DNA of 21,039 bases from the NCBI GenBank assembly GCA_001595885.1, contig LSSH01000034.1, positions 1-21,039 of the forward strand, read 5' to 3'. The notes under the pieces are model-generated. The model was not told the origin of the DNA. It worked only from the letters and a program-made list of their open reading frames with translations, and made no database searches. A program made the position numbers and the translations under genes. Origin of the DNA: Candidatus Proteinoplasmatales archaeon SG8-5 (lineage in GTDB: Archaea > Thermoplasmatota > Thermoplasmata > SG8-5). Below are positions 1 to 5,986 of the stretch, piece by piece (position 1 is the stretch's first letter; every line of letters starts with the position of its first letter).

Positions 1-368
1 TCGAGGAGGCGGCCAGGCCAGACATCGGCCTCGACGAGAAGTTCACCGGCGAGTGGGTCCAAAAGTTCTGCAAGGTCGCGGAGGAGAACGTCGCAGCACC
101 AACCGCCTCCGTGGACGGCTACCTCGAGATCACCTGCCCTTGCGCGGACGGCGTCGAGAAGATCAAGGAGGCGCTGAAGGCCGCCGAGAAGGTGGGCAAC
201 GGAAGCGTTGAGGTCCAGTACCTCGGGGCTCCGAAATACCGCATTATAGCCACCAAAGAGGAGTACAAGGGGGCTGAGGAGCTCATCAGGAAGGCGGCGG
301 AGGCGGCCATAGCCAGCATCGAGGATTGCGGTGGAACCGGCAGGTTCGACAGGGAGGGGGCCAAGTGA
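1..368 (+). CDS. Translation initiation factor aIF2 subunit alpha, C-terminal part (5' end outside window)
   Basis: aIF2-alpha is one subunit of the archaeal heterotrimer that delivers initiator Met-tRNA to the small ribosomal subunit. The open frame enters from the left edge (first whole codon at position 3) and gives 121 visible residues before TGA at 366-368. These match the alpha-beta C-terminal domain, which in this family contacts the gamma subunit: a 'VDGYLEITCPCADGVEKI' strand-helix start, 'VEVQYLGAPKYRI', then a Lys/Glu-rich helix and a Gly-rich acidic end. The S1 and helical domains lie upstream, outside the window. The ATG at 111 is internal and is not the start. The stop codon overlaps the GTG start of nop10 (GTGA), and PAC2 follows directly; aIF2-alpha/nop10/PAC2 is a conserved archaeal order, which supports the call. 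Family assignment is confident although only about half of the protein is seen. Confidence 0.9.
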   Translation, partial: EEAARPDIGLDEKFTGEWVQKFCKVAEENVAAPTASVDGYLEITCPCADGVEKIKEALKAAEKVGNGSVEVQYLGAPKYRIIATKEEYKGAEELIRKAAEAAIASIEDCGGTGRFDREGAK

Positions 369-529
369 GCTCCCGGATCCTGAAGTGCGTGGACTGCGGC
401 TCCTACACCCTCAAGAAGGAGTGTGCCTGCGGAGGCTCCGCGGTGACTCCCCACCCGCCGAGGTTCTCCCCGGAGGACAGGTACGGCAAGTACAGGCGGC
501 AGCTGAAGGCGCTGGCCAAGGAGGGCTGA
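365..529 (+). CDS. nop10: H/ACA RNP protein Nop10
   Basis: Nop10 is a small protein of the H/ACA ribonucleoprotein, which with Cbf5, Gar1 and L7Ae directs pseudouridylation of rRNA. The product has 54 residues, normal for archaeal Nop10. A zinc-binding motif is visible as C8-x2-C11 and C20-x-C22, followed by the family-typical 'TPHPPRFSPEDRYGKYRR' stretch and a basic C-terminal helix. The start is GTG at 365, because this is the first start codon that gives the canonical N-terminus ('MSSRILKCVDCGSYTL'). It overlaps the aIF2-alpha stop by four bases, consistent with translational coupling. The ATG at 326 lies inside aIF2-alpha and would add an unrelated N-terminus. PAC2 starts two bases after the stop codon. 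Confidence 0.93.
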   Translation: MSSRILKCVDCGSYTLKKECACGGSAVTPHPPRFSPEDRYGKYRRQLKALAKEG

Positions 530-530
530 A

Positions 531-1286
531 ATGGAATCGGTTACCATCAGATACACGGAGGAGCCGACACTGAACAAGCCCATCCTCATCGAGGGGCTGC
601 CCGGCGTGGGCAACGTGGGAAAGCTCGCGGCCGAGTACCTGGTGAAGAAACTGGAGGCCAAGAAGTTCGCCAGCATCTATTCAAAGCACTTCCCGCCGCA
701 GGTCCTCATCGGAGAGGACGGCGTCATAAGGCTCGTGTCGAACGACCTCTTCTACCACAGGATCGAGGGCGCCAACGACCTCATCATCCTCATCGGGGAT
801 TACCAGGGTACCTCCCAGGAAGGCCAGTACGACCTATCGGAGAAGGTCGTCGACCTGTTCTCTATCATGGGAGGTGAGATGGTGTACACGCTCGGGGGCT
901 GGAGCGTGGGCAGGATTGTGCAGGAGCCTAGGGTCCTCGGCGCCGCCACCTCTCCCGAGATCGTCGAGAAACTGAAGAACGCTGGTGTGGCATTTTCCAA
1001 GGACGAGCCGGCCGGCGGCATCGTCGGTGCCGCGGGTCTTCTTCTCGGCATAGGGCAACTGAGAGGGCTGGAGGCCGCGTGCCTCATGGGCGAGACCTCC
1101 GGATACTTCTCCGACCCCAAGAGCGCGCAGAACCTGCTCGAGATACTGGTAAAAATCCTGAACATCGACATCGACTTCACGGACCTGGAGGCGAGGGCGA
1201 AGGAACTCGACGACCTCACTGCCAGGCTTGAGGAGCCAATGTCGGAGGAGCCCGGCGGGAAGGACGAGCTCAACTACTTCGGTTAG
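531..1286 (+). CDS. PAC2 family protein (archaeal proteasome-assembly chaperone homologue)
   Basis: Archaeal PAC2-family proteins resemble eukaryotic proteasome assembly chaperone 2 and the Pyrococcus PbaA/PbaB proteins. The exact role of this copy is not established. The 251-residue product shows the family features: an N-terminal 'ILIEGLPGVGNVGKLAAEYL' loop-helix, 'KHFPPQVLI', a central 'LIILIGDYQG' strand followed by a helix, and 'EPAGGIVGAAGLLLGIG' leading to 'CLMGETSGYFSDPKSAQNLL', which is typical of the C-terminal half. The final 40 residues form an acidic, probably helical tail. ATG at 531 lies two bases after the nop10 stop, so the gene is the last member of the aIF2-alpha operon. 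Downstream come an inverted repeat and a tandem-repeat array, so transcription probably ends there. Confidence 0.9.
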   Translation: MESVTIRYTEEPTLNKPILIEGLPGVGNVGKLAAEYLVKKLEAKKFASIYSKHFPPQVLIGEDGVIRLVSNDLFYHRIEGANDLIILIGDYQGTSQEGQYDLSEKVVDLFSIMGGEMVYTLGGWSVGRIVQEPRVLGAATSPEIVEKLKNAGVAFSKDEPAGGIVGAAGLLLGIGQLRGLEAACLMGETSGYFSDPKSAQNLLEILVKILNIDIDFTDLEARAKELDDLTARLEEPMSEEPGGKDELNYFG

Positions 1287-1302
1287 AATGCGGATTTCAG
1301 GC

Positions 1303-1346
1303 GTCGTACACCTACATATTATCTTCAATAACAAACGGTATACGAC
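1303..1346 (+). terminator. Imperfect inverted repeat after PAC2, possible terminator
   Basis: GTCGTACAC (1303-1311) can pair with GTATACGAC (1338-1346), with one mismatch in nine and an AT-rich 26-base loop. It lies 17 bases past the PAC2 stop, just before the tandem repeats. The position suits a transcript end; the strength is modest and there is no clear U-tract. Confidence 0.35.
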
Positions 1347-1349
1347 AAT

Positions 1350-1571
1350 CTCTGCCATGCAAGAGGTTTAATTGTATATATCTGTGCTGGAGGTTAGTAT
1401 ACTCTGCCTTGCTAGAGGTTTAATTGTATATATCTGTGCTGGAGGTTAGTACTCTCTGCCATGCAAGAGGTTTAATTGTATACATCTGTGCTGGAGGTTA
1501 GTAAACTCTGCCTTGCTAGAGGTTACATTTGGAGATATGCGTGCATGAGGTTCTGCCTTGTTTAGAGTTTG
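1350..1571. repeat. 52-bp tandem repeat array with alternating A/B units
   Basis: Three near-identical 52-base units lie at 1350-1401, 1402-1453 and 1454-1505. They are followed by a diverged 46-base unit (1506-1551) and a fragment (1552-1571). Each unit begins CTCTGCC, carries an AT-rich TTTAATTGTATATAT core and ends in CTGTGCTGGAGGTTAGTA. Units 1 and 3 read CCATGCAAGAGG, and units 2 and 4 read CCTTGCTAGAGG, so the array alternates A-B-A-B. Within a unit, the TCTG...AGGTT pattern occurs twice (30- and 22-base spacing), which suggests an older half-unit duplication. The array fills the roughly 300-base convergent spacer between PAC2 and DUF2240. I see no coding potential in it, and there are no unique spacers. 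Confidence 0.93.
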
Positions 1572-1593
1572 CATCGGTGAATGGCTATCTCTT

Positions 1594-2076
1594 CTACTTT
1601 TTCTTGTATCTTGTCGCAATCCCTTCTTCAATCTCGTCCAGATATTTGCCGACATCGATGCCGTAGGACCTGGCCACAATGAGGACCGCGACTTCGGTCT
1701 CCACTCCCATCCTGTCCTGGATTGTATTGACCTCGGAAATGACCTTCTTCGCGGGCACCTCCTTTTCTGCCGAAATCTTATCCACCAGCTTCAGGAACAT
1801 GCCCTTCGGGCGGGTGGGGGACCTGAGCAGCTCCGGACTCGGTTTGTACCCGGACGGGGCCTTCACCGATCTGTGATCGAAGGTCGGCTTGACCTTGTCG
1901 CCGTCGAGGACCAGAAGCTCGCTCTCGATGCCGATGTCGAGGAGTCTTTGCGCCTCCTTCGGCGTGAACCACCGCAGGTCGAAAGAAGCGGCGAACACGA
2001 ACTCCTTCTCCGCGAGCTCCCCCTTGCCCTTCTTGGCGAACACCTGGGCCAGTGCCACCTCGAGCTCACTCGTCAT
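1594..2076 (-). CDS. DUF2240 family archaeal protein
   Basis: The 160-residue product matches the archaeal DUF2240 family, whose function is unknown. Visible features are an N-terminal helical region, 'KGKGELAEKEFVFAASFDLRWFTPKEAQRLLD', which looks like a winged-helix-type fold, then a strand pair 'LLVLDGDKVKPTFDH'. A proline-rich linker follows, and a C-terminal helical half contains 'KISAEKEVPAKKVISEVN' and ends in a short basic tail. I chose ATG at 2076, which has GGGAG about six bases upstream; a TTG one codon earlier is less likely. The start lies 11 bases inside the 3' end of the HisA-like gene on the same strand, so the two are probably co-transcribed and translationally coupled. A DNA- or RNA-binding role is possible from the helical layout, but this is inference. 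Confidence 0.8.
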   Translation of the reverse strand: MTSELEVALAQVFAKKGKGELAEKEFVFAASFDLRWFTPKEAQRLLDIGIESELLVLDGDKVKPTFDHRSVKAPSGYKPSPELLRSPTRPKGMFLKLVDKISAEKEVPAKKVISEVNTIQDRMGVETEVAVLIVARSYGIDVGKYLDEIEEGIATRYKKK

Positions 2077-2731
2077 CAAAATCTCCCAGGCTTCTGAAAT
2101 CTATCAAAGCGCCCGTCGCCCCCGCTGAATCGAGCTCGGTGATGGCATCCGGTTTGATATGACCTGCCACGTAACAATCATCGAACTTCCCGGCCAGCTT
2201 CCCGACCAGATCCGTGTCGGGCGGTCTGTCGTCCCTTAGGCCGCCGAGGTCGAACAGCATGGCCTTCCTCACTCCTAGTTCATGGGCCTTGGTCAGCAGC
2301 TCATCGACAGACATGGCCTTGACTTTTTTATCACCGGTTACGATGCCGTCATCATAGTCCAGTGAGAAAATGACGTTCTCCGAGAGCTCTATAGCTTCCT
2401 CAAGGTGTTTAAGGTTGTAAACGGATTTCGTACCCACAACGACCATGGCCGCGCCCGATATCAGGACGTCGGCCGCCCCGCCGCACGTCAATGAACCGGC
2501 ATCCACCCACAGCTCCTTGTGGCTGGACATCTTGGTGATGAGGTTCAGGTCAGGACGGTTTGCCTCGATACCGTCGATGTCAAGGATGAACACTACGTCC
2601 GAATCCAGTTCCTGAACCAGATTGCCAGGGCTGCGGTACCTGCCCTCCTCGTTCCTGTGGAACCTGTACTGGCCGCCTTCGACCTCGACAACGCGACCGG
2701 ACATGATGGACACGGCAGGGATCAACTTCAT
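2066..2731 (-). CDS. HisA/HisF-related (beta/alpha)8 barrel protein, probably not a histidine enzyme
   Basis: The product (221 residues from ATG 2731) has the TIM-barrel layout of the HisA/HisF superfamily, which in histidine synthesis handles ProFAR/PRFAR. The start 'MKLIPAVSIMSGRVVEVEGG' mirrors the first HisA strand, but residue 8 is Ser where HisA has the catalytic Asp. The second half contains 'VIFSLDYDDG' at the place of the second catalytic Asp strand, then 'VRKAMLFDLGGL' and 'CYVAGHIKPDAITEL', resembling the C-terminal phosphate-binding strands. It best fits the archaeal HisA/HisF-related group of unknown function. The start is uncertain: ATG 2755 adds eight residues. I prefer 2731 because an AT-rich TATA-like run (about 2753-2764) lies roughly 25 bases upstream, which would suit a near-leaderless message. 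No other his gene is nearby. DUF2240 overlaps its 3' end. Confidence 0.75.
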   Translation of the reverse strand: MKLIPAVSIMSGRVVEVEGGQYRFHRNEEGRYRSPGNLVQELDSDVVFILDIDGIEANRPDLNLITKMSSHKELWVDAGSLTCGGAADVLISGAAMVVVGTKSVYNLKHLEEAIELSENVIFSLDYDDGIVTGDKKVKAMSVDELLTKAHELGVRKAMLFDLGGLRDDRPPDTDLVGKLAGKFDDCYVAGHIKPDAITELDSAGATGALIDFRSLGDFDDE

Positions 2732-2774
2732 GGGGCCTTTAACGACGAATCGCATAAAAAATAATTGGAAAGGG

Positions 2775-2864
2775 TGGGACGGTGTCCCATTTGCATGGTC
2801 ACGTTTCAATTTGGACAGAGCATGTCCATTTAGAGAGAATGACATAATCCTCAAATGTGACCAT
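2775..2864. other. Structured spacer with three inverted repeats
   Basis: The spacer between the 73-residue gene and the HisA-like gene holds a 6-bp hairpin TGGGAC/GTCCCA (2775-2780/2784-2789, 3-base loop). It also holds a 12-base outer arm pair ATGGTCACGTTT (2795-2806) and AAATGTGACCAT (2853-2864), which enclose a 6-bp inner hairpin TGGACA/TGTCCA (2812-2817/2823-2828, loop GAGCA). The single imperfect position in the outer stem would be a G-U pair in plus-strand RNA and an A-C mismatch in minus-strand RNA. It could be a terminator, an operator or a small structured RNA; nothing in the sequence decides which. Confidence 0.5.
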
Positions 2865-2898
2865 ATTTCAACCGAGAATGAACCGTATGATTACGGAT

Positions 2899-3120
2899 TC
2901 ACTCTCCGTCTATCAACTGGCACAGGCTGGTGACCTCGCGCTCGCCCTCGATGATGTCCTGGACCTTGTCCAGGTTCACTATCAGGCTGACGAACTCGCG
3001 ACCGTCCGAGCCGGTGAACCTCTCGGCCTTCGAGAAGGCCGCGGCGTCGATGCTGAGGTTCAGCGCCCCCCCGCCTCTGCTTTTTCTCACGTAGCCGACG
3101 AGCTGCGATTGCGTTGCCAT
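2899..3120 (-). CDS. Small conserved-looking protein of unknown function (73 aa)
   Basis: I do not recognise a named family. The product is a 73-residue soluble protein with no signal peptide or membrane segment. It begins 'MATQSQLVGYVRKSRGGGAL', continues with alternating strand/helix-like segments (LNLSIDAAAFSKAERF, then REFVSLIVNLDKVQDIIEG) and ends acidic. The N-terminal basic loop (RKSRGGG) followed by an amphipathic strand would suit a small nucleic-acid-binding fold, but that is only a guess. The coding call is strong because ATG 3120 is preceded at ideal distance by a full Shine-Dalgarno GGAGGTGA (complement of 3127-3134) and the codon bias matches the neighbours. It is transcribed away from the antiporter gene, apparently from the TATA-like box near 3280-3287, which would give an unusually long leader. 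The HisA-like gene lies 167 bases downstream on the same strand. Confidence 0.8.
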   Translation of the reverse strand: MATQSQLVGYVRKSRGGGALNLSIDAAAFSKAERFTGSDGREFVSLIVNLDKVQDIIEGEREVTSLCQLIDGE

Positions 3121-3287
3121 TGTTTCTCACCTCCTTTGTTTGCTAACCGTTTGTGGGAGGAGGTTCATTCCGAAAATGGACCGGCCGATGCCGGATTCTG
3201 TTCTCAGTGTTTCACCTCCGTTCGCTTTCTCAGCCGCCGGTAACGGAACGCCGGCGACGAATGAACTAGGGCGGGGGATTATATAAG
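3121..3287 (-). promoter_or_regulatory. Promoter and long leader of the 73-aa gene
   Basis: A strong TATA-like box TTATATAA lies at 3280-3287. For minus-strand transcription it predicts a start near 3255-3260, giving a leader of about 135-140 bases. The leader carries two copies of the SD-like octamer GGAGGTGA (complements of 3127-3134 and 3212-3219), only the first of which has a start codon at usable distance. It also contains a tight hairpin CCGGC-AUCG-GCCGG around 3182-3195 and a second GC-rich pair around 3235-3256. A 13-codon frame starting with ATG inside the leader ends at a TGA within the functional SD. Confidence 0.5.
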
Positions 3288-3321
3288 GGGAAGCGGGAGG
3301 TCGGCGAAAGTGTTCTGTTAA

Positions 3322-3348
3322 TTTTATAAGCAACCATTAAATAATATT
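3322..3348 (+). promoter_or_regulatory. Probable promoter of the antiporter gene
   Basis: Two AT-rich TATA-like elements, TTTTATAAG (3322-3330) and TTAAATAATATT (3337-3348), precede the antiporter start at 3381. Depending on which is used, transcription would begin around 3350-3372, giving a short leader. No strong SD is seen immediately before the ATG. Confidence 0.5.
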
Positions 3349-3380
3349 ATGCTCATATCGTCTTGCAGGATGCGGATGGG

Positions 3381-5231
3381 ATGCAGTTAGACACGTTGAA
3401 CTTCTTGGCCAATATAGCCATAATGATGATTATGGCGCTTATTCTGGGTTATATCGCCAATAAATTGGGTCAACCTGCAATGCTCGGATACCTGTTCGCC
3501 GGCATGATAATCGGCCCGTACAGCTGGAGCCAGTTGATCAACAACACAGAAGAGATCGAGGCCCTGGCCAAGGTTGGTGTGTCCCTTCTTCTTTTTGTGG
3601 TCGGGCTGGAGTTCTCGCCCAGGAAGCTGAAGAACATCTGGCGTCCCTCCGCGCTAAGCGGTACGTTCGAGATGCTCCTCATGTTCCTCCTCGGGACCGT
3701 TGTCGGCCTTGTCCTCGGTTGGACGCTGTGGGAGTCCTTCTTCCTCGGCACGATGCTGATGATATCGTCCACGATAATAATCATCAAGGTCCTGAGCGAG
3801 ACGGGACAGCTGGATACCCTTCACGGCCGCCTGTTGGTCGGCCGCCTCATCGTCGAGGACATCGGCGCGATAGTCATCATAACAACGATCTCCAGCATGA
3901 CCTCGGACGTGGACGATCTCTGGCTCAGGTTCCTACCCATTATGATAGGGTTGATTTTCCTGATAGTCGTGATACTGGCCGGTCGCCGAATTTTCCCCCA
4001 CATCATCGAAAGCGTTAGCAGGGCGCACTCGAAGGAACTGTTCCTTCTGACCGTCTTCGGCATATGCATCGGAGTTGCCGTGATCTCTGAAATGTTCGGG
4101 CTGTCGTTAGCGCTGGGAGCCTTCATGGCCGGTGTGATACTGTCCGAGAGCGAGCACAATCTCGACATTATGAGCCAGATCAAGCCTCTGAAGGATGTGT
4201 TCCTAATAATTTTCTTCGTTTCGGTCGGCATGACGATCAACCCGAACTACTTCCTCAACAACCCGTTCCCAATAATCGTCGTCATCGCGGTACTCATGGG
4301 GGGCAAATGCCTGGCCAACTCGATAACCACTAGGCTCATGGGCTATCATCCCAAGACCTCGGTGATGGTGGGCATGAGCATGATGCAGATCGGCGAGTTC
4401 TCGTTCATCATCGCCACCCTCGGGGTCGAGGCCGGCATCCTTTTGACAGAGCCCGGTGTGTATTCGGAGACTTATTCTGTGATCGTTACCGCCGCGCTCA
4501 TCACCATGGTCTTCACCCCGTATGCTATCAAGTCAGGCCCGGGAGTGTACAACTGGCTGGCCGACCACAAGCTCGTCAGGGTTCATCCGGAGGAGGAAGA
4601 GGTCGGGGAGCTGGACAAGGAAAGGTCGGAGCGCGTTGCCAGGAAGGAGAAACACGGCACCCACATCCTCGTGCTAGGCTACGCCGAGGTGGTCCAGGAG
4701 ACCATAGCATGCTTGGACCTGGCCGAGCAGCACTATACTATCGTGGACTACGATCCCGCAAAGGTCGCGCGAATGAGGGAGAGGGGTATAGATGCGGTCT
4801 ACGGGGACGCGGCCAACTATGACGTGCTCCACTGGGCCGGCGTCGACATAGCCACCCTCATCATCGTAGTCGTTTCAGACACCATCGACGCGGAGAACGC
4901 CATCAATCACTGCCATAATGCAAATCCCGACGCCTACATCGTCGCCAGGGCGTACGGCAACTTCGACAAGGAGAGGCTGGGTCGTTTCGCGGACGACGTC
5001 ATCATCTCCGAGGAGGTGGCGGGTCGGCGGATGGCCTGGCATGTGCTCCGTGACATCGGCCTCGAGGACGAGGCCATCAAGCAGGACATCAGGATAGTCC
5101 ACAGGGAGATGGTGCAGAAGGCAAGTGAAGAGAAATCCGAAAAGAATGGTAGGGAAGGATACCAGGACCTGGGGGCCACCGGGCCCGGGGACAAGGGTCA
5201 GGAAGGACCACAGGGGAGACAACCTGGCTGA
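3381..5231 (+). CDS. CPA2-family (KefB/GerN-like) cation/proton antiporter with C-terminal RCK_N (TrkA-N) domain
   Basis: This is a predicted inner-membrane monovalent cation/H+ antiporter of 616 residues. The first ~390 residues form about 12 hydrophobic segments. Hallmarks are 'KLGQPAMLGYLFAGMIIGP' near the N-terminus, the 'SSTIIIIKVLSE' helix, and 'RLIVEDIGAIVI', where E159-D160 occupies the ion-binding acidic site of the CPA2 fold. Residues ~428-555 resemble a TrkA-N/RCK regulatory Rossmann domain ('HILVLG', 'YTIVDYDPAKV', 'VYGDAANYDVLHWAGV', 'AYIVARAY'). The usual GxGxxG dinucleotide loop is replaced by G-Y-A-E-V-V at about residue 433. There is no TrkA-C domain; the last ~40 residues are charged and Gly/Pro/Gln-rich and look disordered. 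ATG 3381 is preferred over TTG 3363 because it begins directly before the first membrane helix. It is transcribed alone, divergent from the 73-aa gene. Transported ion (Na+ or K+) is not decidable here. Confidence 0.9.
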   Translation: MQLDTLNFLANIAIMMIMALILGYIANKLGQPAMLGYLFAGMIIGPYSWSQLINNTEEIEALAKVGVSLLLFVVGLEFSPRKLKNIWRPSALSGTFEMLLMFLLGTVVGLVLGWTLWESFFLGTMLMISSTIIIIKVLSETGQLDTLHGRLLVGRLIVEDIGAIVIITTISSMTSDVDDLWLRFLPIMIGLIFLIVVILAGRRIFPHIIESVSRAHSKELFLLTVFGICIGVAVISEMFGLSLALGAFMAGVILSESEHNLDIMSQIKPLKDVFLIIFFVSVGMTINPNYFLNNPFPIIVVIAVLMGGKCLANSITTRLMGYHPKTSVMVGMSMMQIGEFSFIIATLGVEAGILLTEPGVYSETYSVIVTAALITMVFTPYAIKSGPGVYNWLADHKLVRVHPEEEEVGELDKERSERVARKEKHGTHILVLGYAEVVQETIACLDLAEQHYTIVDYDPAKVARMRERGIDAVYGDAANYDVLHWAGVDIATLIIVVVSDTIDAENAINHCHNANPDAYIVARAYGNFDKERLGRFADDVIISEEVAGRRMAWHVLRDIGLEDEAIKQDIRIVHREMVQKASEEKSEKNGREGYQDLGATGPGDKGQEGPQGRQPG

Positions 5232-5244
5232 TATCGAAGTATCA

Positions 5245-5275
5245 CCAGAACGACAACGGTGTCGTTCCTCACTGG
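5245..5275. terminator. Hairpin in the convergent antiporter/ribK spacer
   Basis: AACGAC (5249-5254) and GTCGTT (5261-5266) form a perfect 6-bp stem around AACGGT. An outer CCAG/CTGG pair (5245-5248/5272-5275) extends it past an internal loop. It lies in the 47-base spacer between two converging stop codons and could act as a shared transcript end. Confidence 0.45.
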
Positions 5276-5278
5276 CAA

Positions 5279-5926
5279 TTAAGAAATTATCAGAACGACG
5301 GCATCCCCGTCATTCAAACCGAACTTCTTGCGCAGCCGCTCGGCCGAGATCACCTCTATCACGTCCCTGTGGTGGGTGCGCTTCGGCAGTACGATGGCGC
5401 ATTCGGCGTCCCCGATCTTCACTGGAATGCAGGACACGGCGCCGAAGGTCCGGCCCTTGGCCTTGAAGCCCGCTATCTCGATTGCACTTGACTGCACCAT
5501 GCCCAGTTTCTCGAAATCATCCTCGGAGACCTTCAGGTTCAGCGTGCCTTCGAAGGGCACGAACCCGAGCTTCGATGAGAACTGGTCCTTGTACTCCGGC
5601 TGCTTGAGATAATATTCGCCCTCACCCAGGCCGGTCGCGACCTTGCCCTTTATCGTCATGCTGGGCCTCTTTTCGAAGATGTGATGATAATCCGCAAACT
5701 CCTTTCTGAGCAGGGCGATGCCGTCCTTGGTCAGCCTGAGGCTCTGGCCGCGGGTGCCGAGCTTGCGGGTCAGCAGGCCTTCGTCCAGCAGTGCCAGTAT
5801 TCTATTGGAAGCGGTCTGCTGGCTCACCCCGAGTTCCCTCCCCAGCTCCTTGGTCGAGACGGTAATGTATCCGTTCGCCGCTCCTCTTAGGGCCAGCGTC
5901 TTCAAGGTCTGCACCCTGAATGCCAT
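5279..5926 (-). CDS. ribK: CTP-dependent riboflavin kinase with N-terminal HTH domain
   Basis: Archaeal RibK phosphorylates riboflavin to FMN using CTP instead of ATP. The protein has 215 residues from ATG 5926. Residues ~1-85 are a winged helix-turn-helix ('STKELGRELGVSQQTASNRILALLDEGLL' over about 24-52), as found in RibK versions thought to double as regulators. Residues ~90-215 form the kinase barrel with the diagnostic motifs 'TGLGEGEYYL' (98-107), 'LGFVPFEGTLNLKV' (120-133), 'KRTHH' (182-186) and 'VIEVISAERLRKKFGL' (189-204). These are close to the cradle-loop barrel consensus known from Methanocaldococcus MJ0056. An upstream extension of the frame is rejected because it runs into the divergent recJ-like gene. 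The two share a 60-base divergent promoter region. Whether the HTH domain controls flavin genes is inference. Confidence 0.93.
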   Translation of the reverse strand: MAFRVQTLKTLALRGAANGYITVSTKELGRELGVSQQTASNRILALLDEGLLTRKLGTRGQSLRLTKDGIALLRKEFADYHHIFEKRPSMTIKGKVATGLGEGEYYLKQPEYKDQFSSKLGFVPFEGTLNLKVSEDDFEKLGMVQSSAIEIAGFKAKGRTFGAVSCIPVKIGDAECAIVLPKRTHHRDVIEVISAERLRKKFGLNDGDAVVLIIS

Positions 5927-5986
5927 GGTTGCCTGATATGATTCATCGGTAAAACCCTTTTCTATGGCCTTGCCATAAGGTCCGGT

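Noticed and set aside
119..676. Long minus-strand open frame over aIF2-alpha, nop10 and PAC2
   Set aside because: It lies opposite three well-supported genes, has no recognisable motif and reflects high GC content.
1350..1571. CRISPR array
   Set aside because: The whole 52-base period is conserved, including what would be spacers, and no cas gene is nearby; it is a plain tandem repeat.
2732..2854. N-terminal extension of the HisA-like protein
   Set aside because: The extra 41 residues are not part of the barrel, cross the inverted-repeat region and lack an SD; the family start is MKLIPAV.
3185..3235. 3' end of an RNase P RNA on the minus strand
   Set aside because: ACAGAATCCGGC on the minus strand resembles the conserved 3' P4 segment, but the expected 5' partner (GAGGAAAGTCC-like) is not found within about 400 bases upstream, which is antiporter coding sequence.
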